Assembly (NCBI RefSeq): GCF_004217285.1
Contig: NZ_SHKS01000004.1
Span: 450,921 to 514,920, forward strand
DNA: 64,000 nucleotides
Direction of reading: 5' to 3'
DNA from: Streptomyces sp. BK239
Lineage (GTDB): Bacteria > Actinomycetota > Actinomycetes > Streptomycetales > Streptomycetaceae
Below, piece by piece: positions 8,406 through 16,071 of the stretch (the stretch's first letter is position 1; the number at the start of each line of letters is the position of its first letter). A program made the position numbers and the translations under genes. The notes beneath the pieces were generated by a model. The model saw only the letters and a program-made list of their open reading frames with translations, did no database searches and was not told the origin of the DNA.

Positions 8406-9059
8406 TCAGGCGGCGGCGTAGTGGGCGAGTGAGGGCTCCAGCAGGTCGAAGGCTTTGCTCGCCTCCGCGGTGATGGTGGCTGAGATGCGGGCGTTGTCCT
8501 GGCCGGCGAGAGTGAGTTCCTGGATGCGCTGGAACAGGGTGCGGTGCACGGCGCCGAGCAGGGCGGCGGCGGCGCGGGGGGTGATGTCGTCACGGGGTGC
8601 GCCGGTGGCCTCGACAAGGGCGTCGGCCAGGGCTGCCTCACGGAGGTCGTGCAGATCGCGCAGTCGGGCGGAGAGGGTGGGGCTGTCGGCGATCATGCGG
8701 GCGAAAGCGGGGCCGGAGAACCCGGCGACCGGTTCGGCGGCGGTGCCGGCGTCGATGAAGGCGCGGCGCAGGGCGGCCAGGGCGCTCTCGCCGGCTCGAC
8801 GGGTGGTCACGGTGTGTGCCAGGGAGGCGATGAAGACGTCCTGGTGGTCCAGGGCCAGGTCCTCCTTGCGGGAGAAGTAGTTGGTCACGGTCTTCTTGGC
8901 GACCCGTGCCGCGGCGGCGATCTCGGCGATGGTGGTCTGCTCGAAGCCCTGGGCGATGAACAGGCGGGTGGCGTGGTCGGAGATGAGTTGCCGCGTCTCC
9001 TGCTTCTTCGCTTCCCGCAGGCCGACAGGGGGCGCGGATGAGCTGATGTCAGTAGCCAT
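8406..9059 (-). CDS. TetR-family transcriptional regulator
   Basis: 217 residues. The N-terminal HTH is canonical: TRLFIAQGFEQTTIAEIAAA, ARVAKKTVTNYFSRKEDL. The C-terminal domain is all-helical, with no recognisable ligand signature (TetR_C_17-like end). It is divergent from the small ORF and VOC gene, and the shared intergenic region holds palindromes built on TTTACG/CGTAAA, which it is likely to bind. Only one such regulator lies here, so local control of the VOC unit plus autoregulation is the simplest model. Confidence 0.88.
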   Translation of the reverse strand: MATDISSSAPPVGLREAKKQETRQLISDHATRLFIAQGFEQTTIAEIAAAARVAKKTVTNYFSRKEDLALDHQDVFIASLAHTVTTRRAGESALAALRRAFIDAGTAAEPVAGFSGPAFARMIADSPTLSARLRDLHDLREAALADALVEATGAPRDDITPRAAAALLGAVHRTLFQRIQELTLAGQDNARISATITAEASKAFDLLEPSLAHYAAA

Positions 9060-9090
9060 GACGCAATCTTACGCCCGTAGCATTTTTATG

Positions 9091-9120
9091 TTGACACCGG
9101 CGGCACCCTCGGACTAAGTT
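9091..9120 (+). promoter_or_regulatory. Promoter of the VOC unit
   Basis: TTGACA (9091-9096) and TAAGTT (9115-9120) are separated by 18 bases, a good match to a vegetative (HrdB-type) promoter facing the VOC gene. The -10 element runs into the palindrome at 9119-9135. Confidence 0.55.
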
Positions 9121-9135
9121 TACGTCCGTCGTAAA
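9119..9135. promoter_or_regulatory. Candidate TetR operator
   Basis: TTTACG (9119-9124) and CGTAAA (9130-9135) form an inverted repeat around TCCGT, overlapping the -10 and start region of the plus-strand promoter. A related smaller palindrome TACG-CC-CGTA lies at 9070-9079, just upstream of the TetR start. Binding at both would block both divergent transcripts. Confidence 0.6.
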
Positions 9136-9166
9136 GTTTCTACGGAGCAAAGAACGGAGAGCGCTC

Positions 9167-9352
9167 ATGCCTGAGCCCCGCCCTGTCTCCCTCCCCTTTC
9201 CGGCCCTGGCCGGCGGTCCGACCCTGGTCGGCGACAGCCGGTCCCTCGCACAGCGACGTGGCAACCGGCGTCCGTTCTTCCAGGCGTCCGCCACACCCGT
9301 TCGACGGGTCCCGCCGCCGGCCCGCAATCTGCCGCGGCGCTACGGCAACTGA
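9167..9352 (+). CDS. Short ORF of uncertain reality ahead of the VOC gene
   Basis: 61 codons from ATG 9167, with GGAGA seven bases upstream and the promoter/operator above it. The peptide (MPEPRPVSLPFPALAGGP...) is Pro/Arg-rich, has no recognisable domain, and its composition drifts toward that of non-coding GC-rich DNA. It may be a leader peptide, a deletion remnant joining the start of one gene to debris of another, or spurious. The ribosome site and promoter position are the only positive evidence. Confidence 0.3.
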   Translation: MPEPRPVSLPFPALAGGPTLVGDSRSLAQRRGNRRPFFQASATPVRRVPPPARNLPRRYGN

Positions 9353-9408
9353 CCTGCACCCCACCGGCCTTCGCAACCGCCCCGTCCCGAACCCTGAGGA
9401 GAAACGCC

Positions 9409-9798
9409 TTGCAGATCACCGCCTCCACCCTGTCGCTCACCGTCGACGACATCGAGGCCTCCCGGCAGTTCTTCACCACCCACCTGGGCTACACCGAACA
9501 GGCCGCCGCCGACGGCTTCGCCTCCCTGACGCGCTCAGACGCCGCGGTCGACATAGTCCTGCTCGCCCGCGGCACTCAGGTACTGCCCGTGGACCAGCGC
9601 GACCAGCACGCCTCCGGCCTGATCGTCGCTTTCACCACCACCGGCATCAAGGACGAGGAGGCGCGCCTGCGGGCCGCGGGCGTGGACATCACCATGCCTC
9701 TGCGCGAGGAGCCCTGGGGCGAACGCCTCTTCCAGATCACCGACCCCAACGGCGTGATCGTCCAGTTCGTCGAGTGGGCGGCCCCGGCCGCCCAGTGA
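9409..9798 (+). CDS. VOC (glyoxalase/bleomycin-resistance-like) protein
   Basis: 129 residues, one VOC unit made of paired beta-alpha-beta-beta-beta modules: LSLTVDDIEASRQFFTTHLG at the start and LFQITDPNGVIVQFVEW at the end, the latter typical of the glyoxalase superfamily. Start is TTG 9409 with GAGGAG seven to eight bases upstream. Substrate unknown; members include glyoxalases, dioxygenases and drug-binding proteins. It is the likely target of the divergent TetR regulator. Confidence 0.85.
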   Translation: MQITASTLSLTVDDIEASRQFFTTHLGYTEQAAADGFASLTRSDAAVDIVLLARGTQVLPVDQRDQHASGLIVAFTTTGIKDEEARLRAAGVDITMPLREEPWGERLFQITDPNGVIVQFVEWAAPAAQ

Positions 9799-10019
9799 AG
9801 CCCGCGCCACCACCGTCCTCCCCCATCCTGCTCAGCAGGAGGGGGAAGCAGCGCTCGGCGAGCCCCGACTGCCGGCCCGACCGCGGCAGGTCAGCGCGCT
9901 GTAACACCTCGTCGGGGCTGTGTGCTGCGCTTGTGGCGCACGTCCGGGCAGCGCAGCCGGGTACCGGACTGCCGCGGATCACGTGTCGTACGGTCCGTCG
10001 CGGTCGCCCAGCGTCCGCC

Positions 10020-10090
10020 ACGGATCTCACCGTCCGCGACGGAGCTCACCGTCCCCTACAGATCTCACCGTCCGCTACGGATCTCACCGG
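10020..10090. repeat. 19-bp tandem repeat, 3.7 copies
   Basis: Units begin at 10020, 10039, 10058 and 10077 (last partial); consensus ACGGATCTCACCGTCCGCT with one to three substitutions per copy. It lies between the 3' ends of the convergent VOC and desaturase genes. The rest of 9799-10140 shows no gene. Confidence 0.8.
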
Positions 10091-10140
10091 ACCCGGCGGT
10101 GCCGCCGGCACGGCGGAAGGATCTGAACCGGTACCGGGAA

Positions 10141-11259
10141 TCAGGCCGCGACGAGCTCCGGCTCGCGGTCCGGTGTCCTGACGCCAGGCTTCCTGTTCGG
10201 CAGCGAGAGGCGGAAGACCTTGCGCCACGCCGAGAACACCTGCTTGGGCAGAGGCCCGGTGACGTACTCCAGCTCGTACTTCTCGAACAGCGCGCGCACC
10301 TTCACCGCGACCTCGGCGTACCGGTTGCTCGGCAGGTCCGGGAACAGGTGGTGCTCGATCTGGTGGGACAGGTTGCCGGTCATGAAGTGCATGGCCTTGC
10401 TGCCGCTGATGTTCGCCGAGCCCATCATCTGGCGCAGGTACCACTGGCCGCGCGTCTCGCCCTTGATCGACCGGCGCTCGAAGACCTGGACGCCCTCGGG
10501 GAAGTGCCCGCACATGATCACCGAGTGGGACCAGAGGTTGCGCACCAGGTTCGCGGTGAACGTGGCGGCGAGCGTGGGGAGGAACGACGGGCCCGACAGG
10601 AGCGGGTGGATCACGTAGTCCTTGAGCACCTGCTTGCGGATCTTGCGGCCCACGGCCCTGGCCCGCGCCCGGAACTCCGGGTTCTTGCGGCGGCGCTTGT
10701 TCAGGTTCTTGCCGAGCTCCAGGTCGTAGGCCGCGATGCCGTACTCGAAGAAGCAGGCGTTGATGAAGTTCCACAGCGGCTGGCCGAGGTGGAACGGGTG
10801 CCACTTCTGGTCCTCGTCGACGCGCATGATGCCGTAGCCGAGGTCGTTGTCCTTGCCGATCACGTTGGTGTACGCGTGGTGCAGCTCGTTGTGCGAGTGC
10901 TTCCACTGGTCGGCCGGCGAGACGTGATCCCATTCCCAGGTGGTGGAGTGGATCTTCGGGTCCCGCATCCAGTCCCACTGCCCGTGCAGGATGTTGTGGC
11001 CGATCTCCATGTTGTCCATGATCTTCGCCACGGACAGACCGGCGGTGCCGATCACCCACGCGGGCGGGAAGAGCGAGAACAGCAGCACGCCCCTGCTGAC
11101 CAGCTCCAGCTTGCGCTGCGCCGAGATGACCTTGCGGATGTAGGCGGCGTCCTTCTCGCCGCGGCCGGCGATCACCTCGTCGCGGATCGCGTCGAGTTCG
11201 CGGCCGAGCTCCTCGATCTGCTCCGCGGTCAGGTGGGCGGTGGGGTCGATGGCGGTCAA
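10141..11259 (-). CDS. Membrane fatty-acid (acyl-CoA/acyl-lipid) desaturase, DesA3-like
   Basis: 372 residues. The three histidine boxes of the di-iron membrane desaturases are present: GHNILHG (~88-92), HSHNELHHAY (~121-128) and HQIEHHLFPDLP (~305-312). Hydrophobic segments flank them (SRGVLLFSLFPPAWVIG, FLPTLAATFTANLVRNLW). The start is TTG 11259 with GTAGGAG five bases upstream, eight bases after the stop of the reductase gene, so the two form one operon. The arrangement matches the mycobacterial DesA3 stearoyl-CoA delta-9 desaturase with its Rv3230c reductase. The likely role is introducing double bonds into membrane fatty acids, with electrons from the upstream gene product. Confidence 0.88.
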   Translation of the reverse strand: MTAIDPTAHLTAEQIEELGRELDAIRDEVIAGRGEKDAAYIRKVISAQRKLELVSRGVLLFSLFPPAWVIGTAGLSVAKIMDNMEIGHNILHGQWDWMRDPKIHSTTWEWDHVSPADQWKHSHNELHHAYTNVIGKDNDLGYGIMRVDEDQKWHPFHLGQPLWNFINACFFEYGIAAYDLELGKNLNKRRRKNPEFRARARAVGRKIRKQVLKDYVIHPLLSGPSFLPTLAATFTANLVRNLWSHSVIMCGHFPEGVQVFERRSIKGETRGQWYLRQMMGSANISGSKAMHFMTGNLSHQIEHHLFPDLPSNRYAEVAVKVRALFEKYELEYVTGPLPKQVFSAWRKVFRLSLPNRKPGVRTPDREPELVAA

Positions 11260-11266
11260 AGTGCTC

Positions 11267-12322
11267 CTACCGTTCGATGTCGCACGGGCCCGCCGCGGCG
11301 GACACGCAGGTCTGGATGAGGACGCCCGGCTCGGCCTCGGTGATCTCGCCGGTGCGCAGGTCGCGGACGGCGCCCGCCTTGAGCGGGGTGATGCAGCCGA
11401 AGCAGATGCCCATGCGGCACCCGGAGGGCATGAGCACACCGGCCTCCTCGCCGACGTCCAGCAACGGCGTGGCGCCGTCCGCGTCGACGGTCTTGCCGGT
11501 GGTGCTGAACGTGACCTCGCCGCCTTCGCCGGCCACGACGATGCCGGGGCGGAAGCGTTCGGTGTGCAGGCGTTCCTGGACCCCGTGCCCGGCCCAGTGC
11601 TTTTCGGCGGCGTCGAGCAGGCCCGCGGGCCCGCAAGCCCACGTCTCGCGCTCGGCCCAGTCGGGCACGAGTTCGTCGAGACGGGCGATGTCGAGCACGC
11701 CGTCCGTGTCGGTGTGCACCTCGGTGAGCCGCAGCTTCTTGTCCGCGACCAGCTCGTGCAGCTCGTTGCGGAAGATCACGTCGTGCGGCTGCGGCGCGCA
11801 GTGGACCATGACGACGTCGTCGAACTCGGTGTCGCGCAGCATGCCCATCACAGGCGTGATGCCGCTGCCGGCCGTCAGGTAGAGCACCTTGGCGGGCTTG
11901 GCCCGCGGCAGCACGAAGTCGCCGGTCGCCTGGTCGAGCTGGATCAGCGTGCCCGGTTTCACCCTGCGCACCAGGTGGTTGCTGACCTTGCCGTCCGGGA
12001 TCGCCTTCACGGTGATCGTGACGCGGCCGTCCCGGCGGTTCGTCGGCGAGGTGATGGAGTAGGCACGCCACAGGCGCACCCCGTCGACGTCGACCCCGAT
12101 CCGCACGTACTGACCGGCCGTGTGGCCGCGCCAGCCCCGTCCCGGCCTGATCACCACAGTCGCGGCGTCATCCGTCTCGGGGTGCACGGCCTCGATGCGC
12201 CCACGCAGGTCGGCGCCCGCACGCAGCGGGCTGACCAGGTCGAGGTAGTCCGACGGCAGCAGCGGCGTCGTGACCATCTCCAGCAGTTTCCACGCCCTGC
12301 TGCGGAGGGCTGCACTCGTCAT
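11267..12322 (-). CDS. Ferredoxin-NAD(P)H oxidoreductase with C-terminal plant-type 2Fe-2S domain
   Basis: 351 residues. FAD-binding barrel with RAYSITSP (~110-118), NAD(P) domain beginning LTAGSGITPVMGMLRD, and a C-terminal ferredoxin domain with the CRMGICFGC cluster motif and a distal Cys in IQTCVS. This is the class IA-type reductase (Rv3230c-like) that passes electrons to the desaturase encoded eight bases downstream. ATG 12322 is preceded by GGAG at unusually short spacing. The promoter region is shared with the divergent PucR-type regulator. Confidence 0.88.
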   Translation of the reverse strand: MTSAALRSRAWKLLEMVTTPLLPSDYLDLVSPLRAGADLRGRIEAVHPETDDAATVVIRPGRGWRGHTAGQYVRIGVDVDGVRLWRAYSITSPTNRRDGRVTITVKAIPDGKVSNHLVRRVKPGTLIQLDQATGDFVLPRAKPAKVLYLTAGSGITPVMGMLRDTEFDDVVMVHCAPQPHDVIFRNELHELVADKKLRLTEVHTDTDGVLDIARLDELVPDWAERETWACGPAGLLDAAEKHWAGHGVQERLHTERFRPGIVVAGEGGEVTFSTTGKTVDADGATPLLDVGEEAGVLMPSGCRMGICFGCITPLKAGAVRDLRTGEITEAEPGVLIQTCVSAAAGPCDIER

Positions 12323-12347
12323 GACTCCAGCTTGCTGCGCCTCAGGG

Positions 12348-12374
12348 CGTAAAGTCCTGACCGCAGGACGTAAA
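12348..12374. promoter_or_regulatory. Candidate operator between desaturase operon and PucR gene
   Basis: GTCCTG (12354-12359) and CAGGAC (12364-12369) are a perfect inverted repeat around ACCG, and this core is flanked on both sides by CGTAAA (12348-12353 and 12369-12374). It sits between the reductase and PucR starts and is a good candidate for the regulator's binding site. Confidence 0.55.
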
Positions 12375-12409
12375 TCTGGCCGACTGAATTGTTCGCAGGG
12401 AACAAAAAC

Positions 12410-13549
12410 GTGAGCCATGCAATCCAGAGAGCCAGCGAACTGGCTCTCGATGAGACGACGGTCACCGCACTGCGGGCCGAGCTGAAGACCACCGCCGACG
12501 AGGTCGTCCAAGCGATCATCGACGAGGTCCCTCCCTATGCCAACGCCCTTTCGGGCCACATGGGCGGCACCATCCGCAGAGCCGTCCGCACCGCCCTCGG
12601 GCACTACCTGGACCTCGCGAGCGGGAACGCCACCGGCGGCGACGCCGGTGACGCGGCCTACGAGCTGGGCCGCGGCGAGGTGCGCGACGGCCGTTCGATG
12701 GACGCCCTGCTCAGCGCCTACCGCGTCGGCGCCCGCGTGGCATGGCGATGCCTGGCAGCGGGCGCCGTACCCGCGGGCCTGCCCGCCGCCGAGGTCGCCA
12801 AGTTCGCCGAGCTGACGTTCGCCTACATCGACGAGCTCTCCGCCGCGAGCGCCGCGGGCCACGCCGACGAACTGGCCGCCCAGGGCAGGGACCACGAGCG
12901 CCACCTGGAACACCTGGCCCGCGACCTCCTCGCCGGCGCGAGCCCGGACGTGCTGCTGACCTCCGCGCAACGAGCCGGGTGGCAGCCTCCGGTCTCACTG
13001 ACCGCGGTCCTGTTGCCCGCCGCCCAGGCCCGGCCTGCGTACCGCGCGATCGACCCGAGCACCCTCGTCCTCGACGACCTGCCGGACGCCACCGGTGTGC
13101 TGCTCGTCCCCGACGCCGACCGGCCACATCTCCTGCGACGACTGGCCGACCGCAACGCCGTGGTCGGCCCGGCCCGCCCATGGACCCGTGCCTCCGCCTC
13201 GTACGCACGAGCCGTACGCGCGCGCTCCCTCTCCTCCGACATCCGCGACACCGAGGAACACTTGCCCGAGCTGGTGCTGAGCGCCGACGTGGACGCGTTC
13301 GCGGACCTGCGCGCGAGAGCCCTCGCACCGTTGCGGACTTTGCCTGACGCGACCGCACGGCGACTGGAGGAGACGCTGCGGGCGTGGCTGCTGCACCAGG
13401 GCAGACGGGACGAGGTGGCGGCGGCGCTGTTCGTCCACCCCCAGACCGTCCGGTACAGGCTGTCGCAGCTGCGGGAACTGTTTCCGGATCTCGCATCGCC
13501 ACACCGGGTCCTCGAACTGACGCTGGCGGTCGGTCTTCGGGGCGACTGA
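12410..13549 (+). CDS. PucR-type transcriptional regulator
   Basis: 379 residues. N-terminal helical region (~1-170), a weakly conserved middle, and at the C-terminus the PucR HTH_30 domain: LEETLRAWLLHQGRRDEVAAAL, FVHPQTVRYRLSQLRELF. The GTG at 12410 is preferred over a TTG at 12389 because AGGGA lies about nine bases upstream of it. Divergent from the desaturase-reductase operon with a palindrome between them, so control of membrane-lipid desaturation is likely; this follows the general pattern in which such regulators govern adjacent operons. Confidence 0.82.
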   Translation: MSHAIQRASELALDETTVTALRAELKTTADEVVQAIIDEVPPYANALSGHMGGTIRRAVRTALGHYLDLASGNATGGDAGDAAYELGRGEVRDGRSMDALLSAYRVGARVAWRCLAAGAVPAGLPAAEVAKFAELTFAYIDELSAASAAGHADELAAQGRDHERHLEHLARDLLAGASPDVLLTSAQRAGWQPPVSLTAVLLPAAQARPAYRAIDPSTLVLDDLPDATGVLLVPDADRPHLLRRLADRNAVVGPARPWTRASASYARAVRARSLSSDIRDTEEHLPELVLSADVDAFADLRARALAPLRTLPDATARRLEETLRAWLLHQGRRDEVAAALFVHPQTVRYRLSQLRELFPDLASPHRVLELTLAVGLRGD

Positions 13550-14045
13550 CGAGTACCGCCTCGTCCGCCGACGCCTACGGACGGGGCGACCACTCAGCGT
13601 CCGAGGGTCGGCACCGTGCGTCATACGCGACCTACACGCACATCTCGGACCCCACCGTCCTGGCCGACTACCAGGCCGTCCTCCAGCCCGGCGCGGTCAT
13701 CGCCGGCCCACTCGCCGACTGCGCTCCGGGCAGCCAGACCAGGACGCACTGGACTGGCTCAAGACCAACTGCTCCTGGACAACCTCGGCGAACCCGCACT
13801 GAGCTGTCTGAACAACCCCAGCCGGAATATCCCGCTCTTGCGGGAGTGCGAACAACTACCCTGCCGCTCATGGCGATAAAGGAAGGCGATGACGCTGCGG
13901 TAGAAGTTGGCGGGGCCGGCGAGGGCGAAGGGCAGCACCGCCGCCGTCGCGGTGGGCAGGGCCACGACCGCTTACCGCAGCGCGGGCCGACCGCCCGGCG
14001 GGCCGCTATCAGCGCCAGCGCCACGCGCAGCGCGGCCACGCAGGT
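13550..14045. other. Gene-poor stretch with decayed coding traces
   Basis: No intact gene. On the plus strand one frame reads YTHISDPTVLADYQAVLQPG and a shifted frame continues as DALDWLKTNCSWTTSANPH before a stop, as if one gene had been frameshifted. On the minus strand ALPTATAAVLPFALAGPANF reads as a membrane-like fragment. Neither family is recognised. Confidence 0.3.
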
Positions 14046-14984
14046 TCAGCATCCGAGGCTGTGTGTGAGGTGGAGTAGGTCTGCCAGGTGCAGCACCCGG
14101 CCATCGGATCCTGGTAGGGGGACATGGAGTGGCTGGGTCCAGCGGGTGGGGATTGCGTTCAGGCCGTAGTACGCGCCCGCGAGGCCGCCTGTCACCGCGG
14201 CGACGGTGTCCGTGTCGCCGCCGAGGTCGATCGCCGCGCGTATCGCGTCTTCGAAGCTGGTCGTGGTGCGCAGGGCCCAGATGGCGGAGCCCAGGCAGGG
14301 CCAGACGGCTCCGTTGAACTCGGTCGCCTGGTCGGGGTGCCAGTCGGGTGCGAGGACGGTGGCGTAGCGGTCGCGGTGGTCGGGGCGGACAAGCGCCAGG
14401 ATGTCGGGGAGCGCGGCGAGGGGGTCGGTGTCCTCGAAGGTGACGCGGACGAGTTCGTGGAAGATCGCGGTGGCCTCCCAGGCCGCGCGGTCGCCGTGGG
14501 TGAGAGCGGCGATGCGGCGGGCCGCGTCCATGGTGGCTTCCCGGCCGGCAGGCGCGAAGTGGACCGCGGAGGTCGACGCCCGCATCAACGCGCCGTTTCC
14601 CGCTGCTCGTCGGTTGACCTGGAAATGGATCGCGGCGGCGAGGTCCCAGGGCATGCCGTTGGTCAGGACGTCCTCGGTCTGCAGGCCGATGTCCTTGGGT
14701 TCCGACGCCGCCCACCGCTGGAAGCGGGCGAAGATGTCCGGCAGATCCAGTCCGTCCCGCTCCAGCAGCGACTCCGCGACCAGGACGGCCATCTGCGTGT
14801 CGTCGGTCGCCTCGCCGGGGTCCCAGCCGCCGCCTCCGCACATCTCGCCACCGACGCCGGGTGTGGGGAACCGCGCGGTGAACGCTCCTCGGGGACCGAA
14901 CTCGAAGGGAGCGCCCAGGGCGTCCCCCACCGCTGAGCCGACGACCGCGCCGGCGGCCCGCTGAAACCGCTCCGTCCGCTGCAT
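14046..14984 (-). CDS. ADP-ribosylglycohydrolase (DraG/ARH family)
   Basis: 312 residues. The family's metal-binding signatures are all present: GDALGAPFEFG at ~20-30, EATDDTQMAVL with the DDT at ~61-63, and LGGDTDTVAAVTGGLAGA near 250-270. Members remove ADP-ribose from proteins or cleave related conjugates using two Mg ions. The ATG at 14984 has only a weak ribosome site. The gene stands alone, followed by the degraded 13.6-14.0 kb stretch. The target is unknown; no ADP-ribosyltransferase is visible nearby. Confidence 0.88.
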   Translation of the reverse strand: MQRTERFQRAAGAVVGSAVGDALGAPFEFGPRGAFTARFPTPGVGGEMCGGGGWDPGEATDDTQMAVLVAESLLERDGLDLPDIFARFQRWAASEPKDIGLQTEDVLTNGMPWDLAAAIHFQVNRRAAGNGALMRASTSAVHFAPAGREATMDAARRIAALTHGDRAAWEATAIFHELVRVTFEDTDPLAALPDILALVRPDHRDRYATVLAPDWHPDQATEFNGAVWPCLGSAIWALRTTTSFEDAIRAAIDLGGDTDTVAAVTGGLAGAYYGLNAIPTRWTQPLHVPLPGSDGRVLHLADLLHLTHSLGC

Positions 14985-15189
14985 CCGCGCAGGCTATCCC
15001 TGCCGCGCGAGGACCTGCCTCCGGTCACCGAGGCCGGTAGGCGGTGGCCGGCACGGCGCCGCTGGTGGCGCGGGCGCCCGTCAGCCGGCAGGGATGACGG
15101 ATGGAGATCGTGCCCGCGCGTGCGCTCGGACCGTCACTGTCTCAGCAAGTGAGGGACAGCGGTGGGAAGATGGTTCATGCGCTAGGCAC

Positions 15190-15322
15190 GCCGAGGAGGG
15201 AGACGCCGTCCGGCCTCGCCCTCAGCGCCTCTCGGGTCAGAGGAAACGACAGTGCGAGGTGCCCATGAACGCCATGTCTTGAGACTGCAAGCAGGGATGA
15301 AGCCCCATCCACACCTTGGGAG
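15190..15322 (+). pseudogene. Possible 3' end of an IS605/IS607-type tnpB
   Basis: The frame ending at the TGA 15280-15282 reads SGQRKRQCEVPMNAMS, resembling the basic tails of actinobacterial TnpB proteins. It is followed by AAGCCCCATCCACACC and TTGGG, which can pair as CCCA/TGGG and resembles the hairpin at the right end of such elements (omega-RNA region). No transposase body remains. This is recognition by eye only. The rest of the 14985-15334 gap shows nothing. Confidence 0.3.
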
Positions 15323-15334
15323 TTGAGAGACCGC

Positions 15335-16060
15335 ATGGCTGACGACTGCTTCGGGCATCCGCGGCTCGCCGCGATCTACGATTCGCTGGACCCCGACCGC
15401 GGGGACCTCGACGCCTACCTCCGGATGGCGGAGGACTTAGGGGCGCGCCGGGTCCTCGACATCGGCTGCGGCACAGGGGTGTTCGCCCTCCTCCTGGCCG
15501 ACCGCGGGATCGAGGTCGTCGGCGTCGACCCCGCCCGGGCATCCGTCGACGTCGCCCGGGCCAAGCCGGGCGGTGAGCGGGTGCGCTGGATCTGCGGTGA
15601 CGCGACCGACCTCCCGCCCCTGCGGGTCGACCTTGCGACGATGACGGCCAACGTCGCCCAGGCCATCGTCGATCCGCACGTCTGGCGGGGGACGCTGCGG
15701 GGAGCCCGCGAAGCGCTGCGGCCGGGCGGGCACCTGGTCTTCGAGACCCGGGATCCGGCCGGACGGGCCTGGGAGGAGTGGACCCGCGAGAACTCCTGCA
15801 CGGTGACGGAGATTCCGGGCGTCGGTCCGGTCGAGAGCTGGGTCCGGCTGATCGAGGTGAGCGGGCCGTTGGTGACCTTCCGCTGGACCTACGTCTTCGC
15901 AGCGGACGGGCAGGTGCTGACGTCGGACTCGACCCTGCGCTTTCGCGAGCGCGAGGAAGTCGAGACGGATCTCATCGCTCACGGCTTCTCGGTGCAGGAG
16001 GTCCGCGATGCGCCCGACCGGCCCGGCAAGGAGTTCGTGTTCCTCGCACGACGCCCCTGA
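15335..16060 (+). CDS. Class I SAM-dependent methyltransferase with a TTA codon
   Basis: 241 residues. Rossmann-fold methyltransferase: motif I VLDIGCGTGVFALLLADRG (~40-58), motif II acidic residue in VVGVDPARASVDVARAK, and motif post-I GDATDLPP. C-terminal half is the beta-rich part of the Methyltransf_25/11 type. Substrate not predictable. ATG 15335 is taken (GAGAG upstream) rather than TTG 15323. Codon 35 is TTA (15437-15439), a bldA-dependence mark that usually restricts expression to late growth in Streptomyces. Its stop lies 12 bases from the stop of the convergent AraC gene. Confidence 0.83.
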   Translation: MADDCFGHPRLAAIYDSLDPDRGDLDAYLRMAEDLGARRVLDIGCGTGVFALLLADRGIEVVGVDPARASVDVARAKPGGERVRWICGDATDLPPLRVDLATMTANVAQAIVDPHVWRGTLRGAREALRPGGHLVFETRDPAGRAWEEWTRENSCTVTEIPGVGPVESWVRLIEVSGPLVTFRWTYVFAADGQVLTSDSTLRFREREEVETDLIAHGFSVQEVRDAPDRPGKEFVFLARRP

Positions 16061-16071
16061 TCCACGCTCAC

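Noticed and set aside
8033..8641. Extension of the cupin frame to 377 residues
   Set aside because: It would run antisense through the TetR gene, and the ATG at 8032 has a strong ribosome site.
15094..15282. Complete small gene upstream of the methyltransferase
   Set aside because: No ribosome site at its start and only the last residues look coherent; treated as possible transposon debris.
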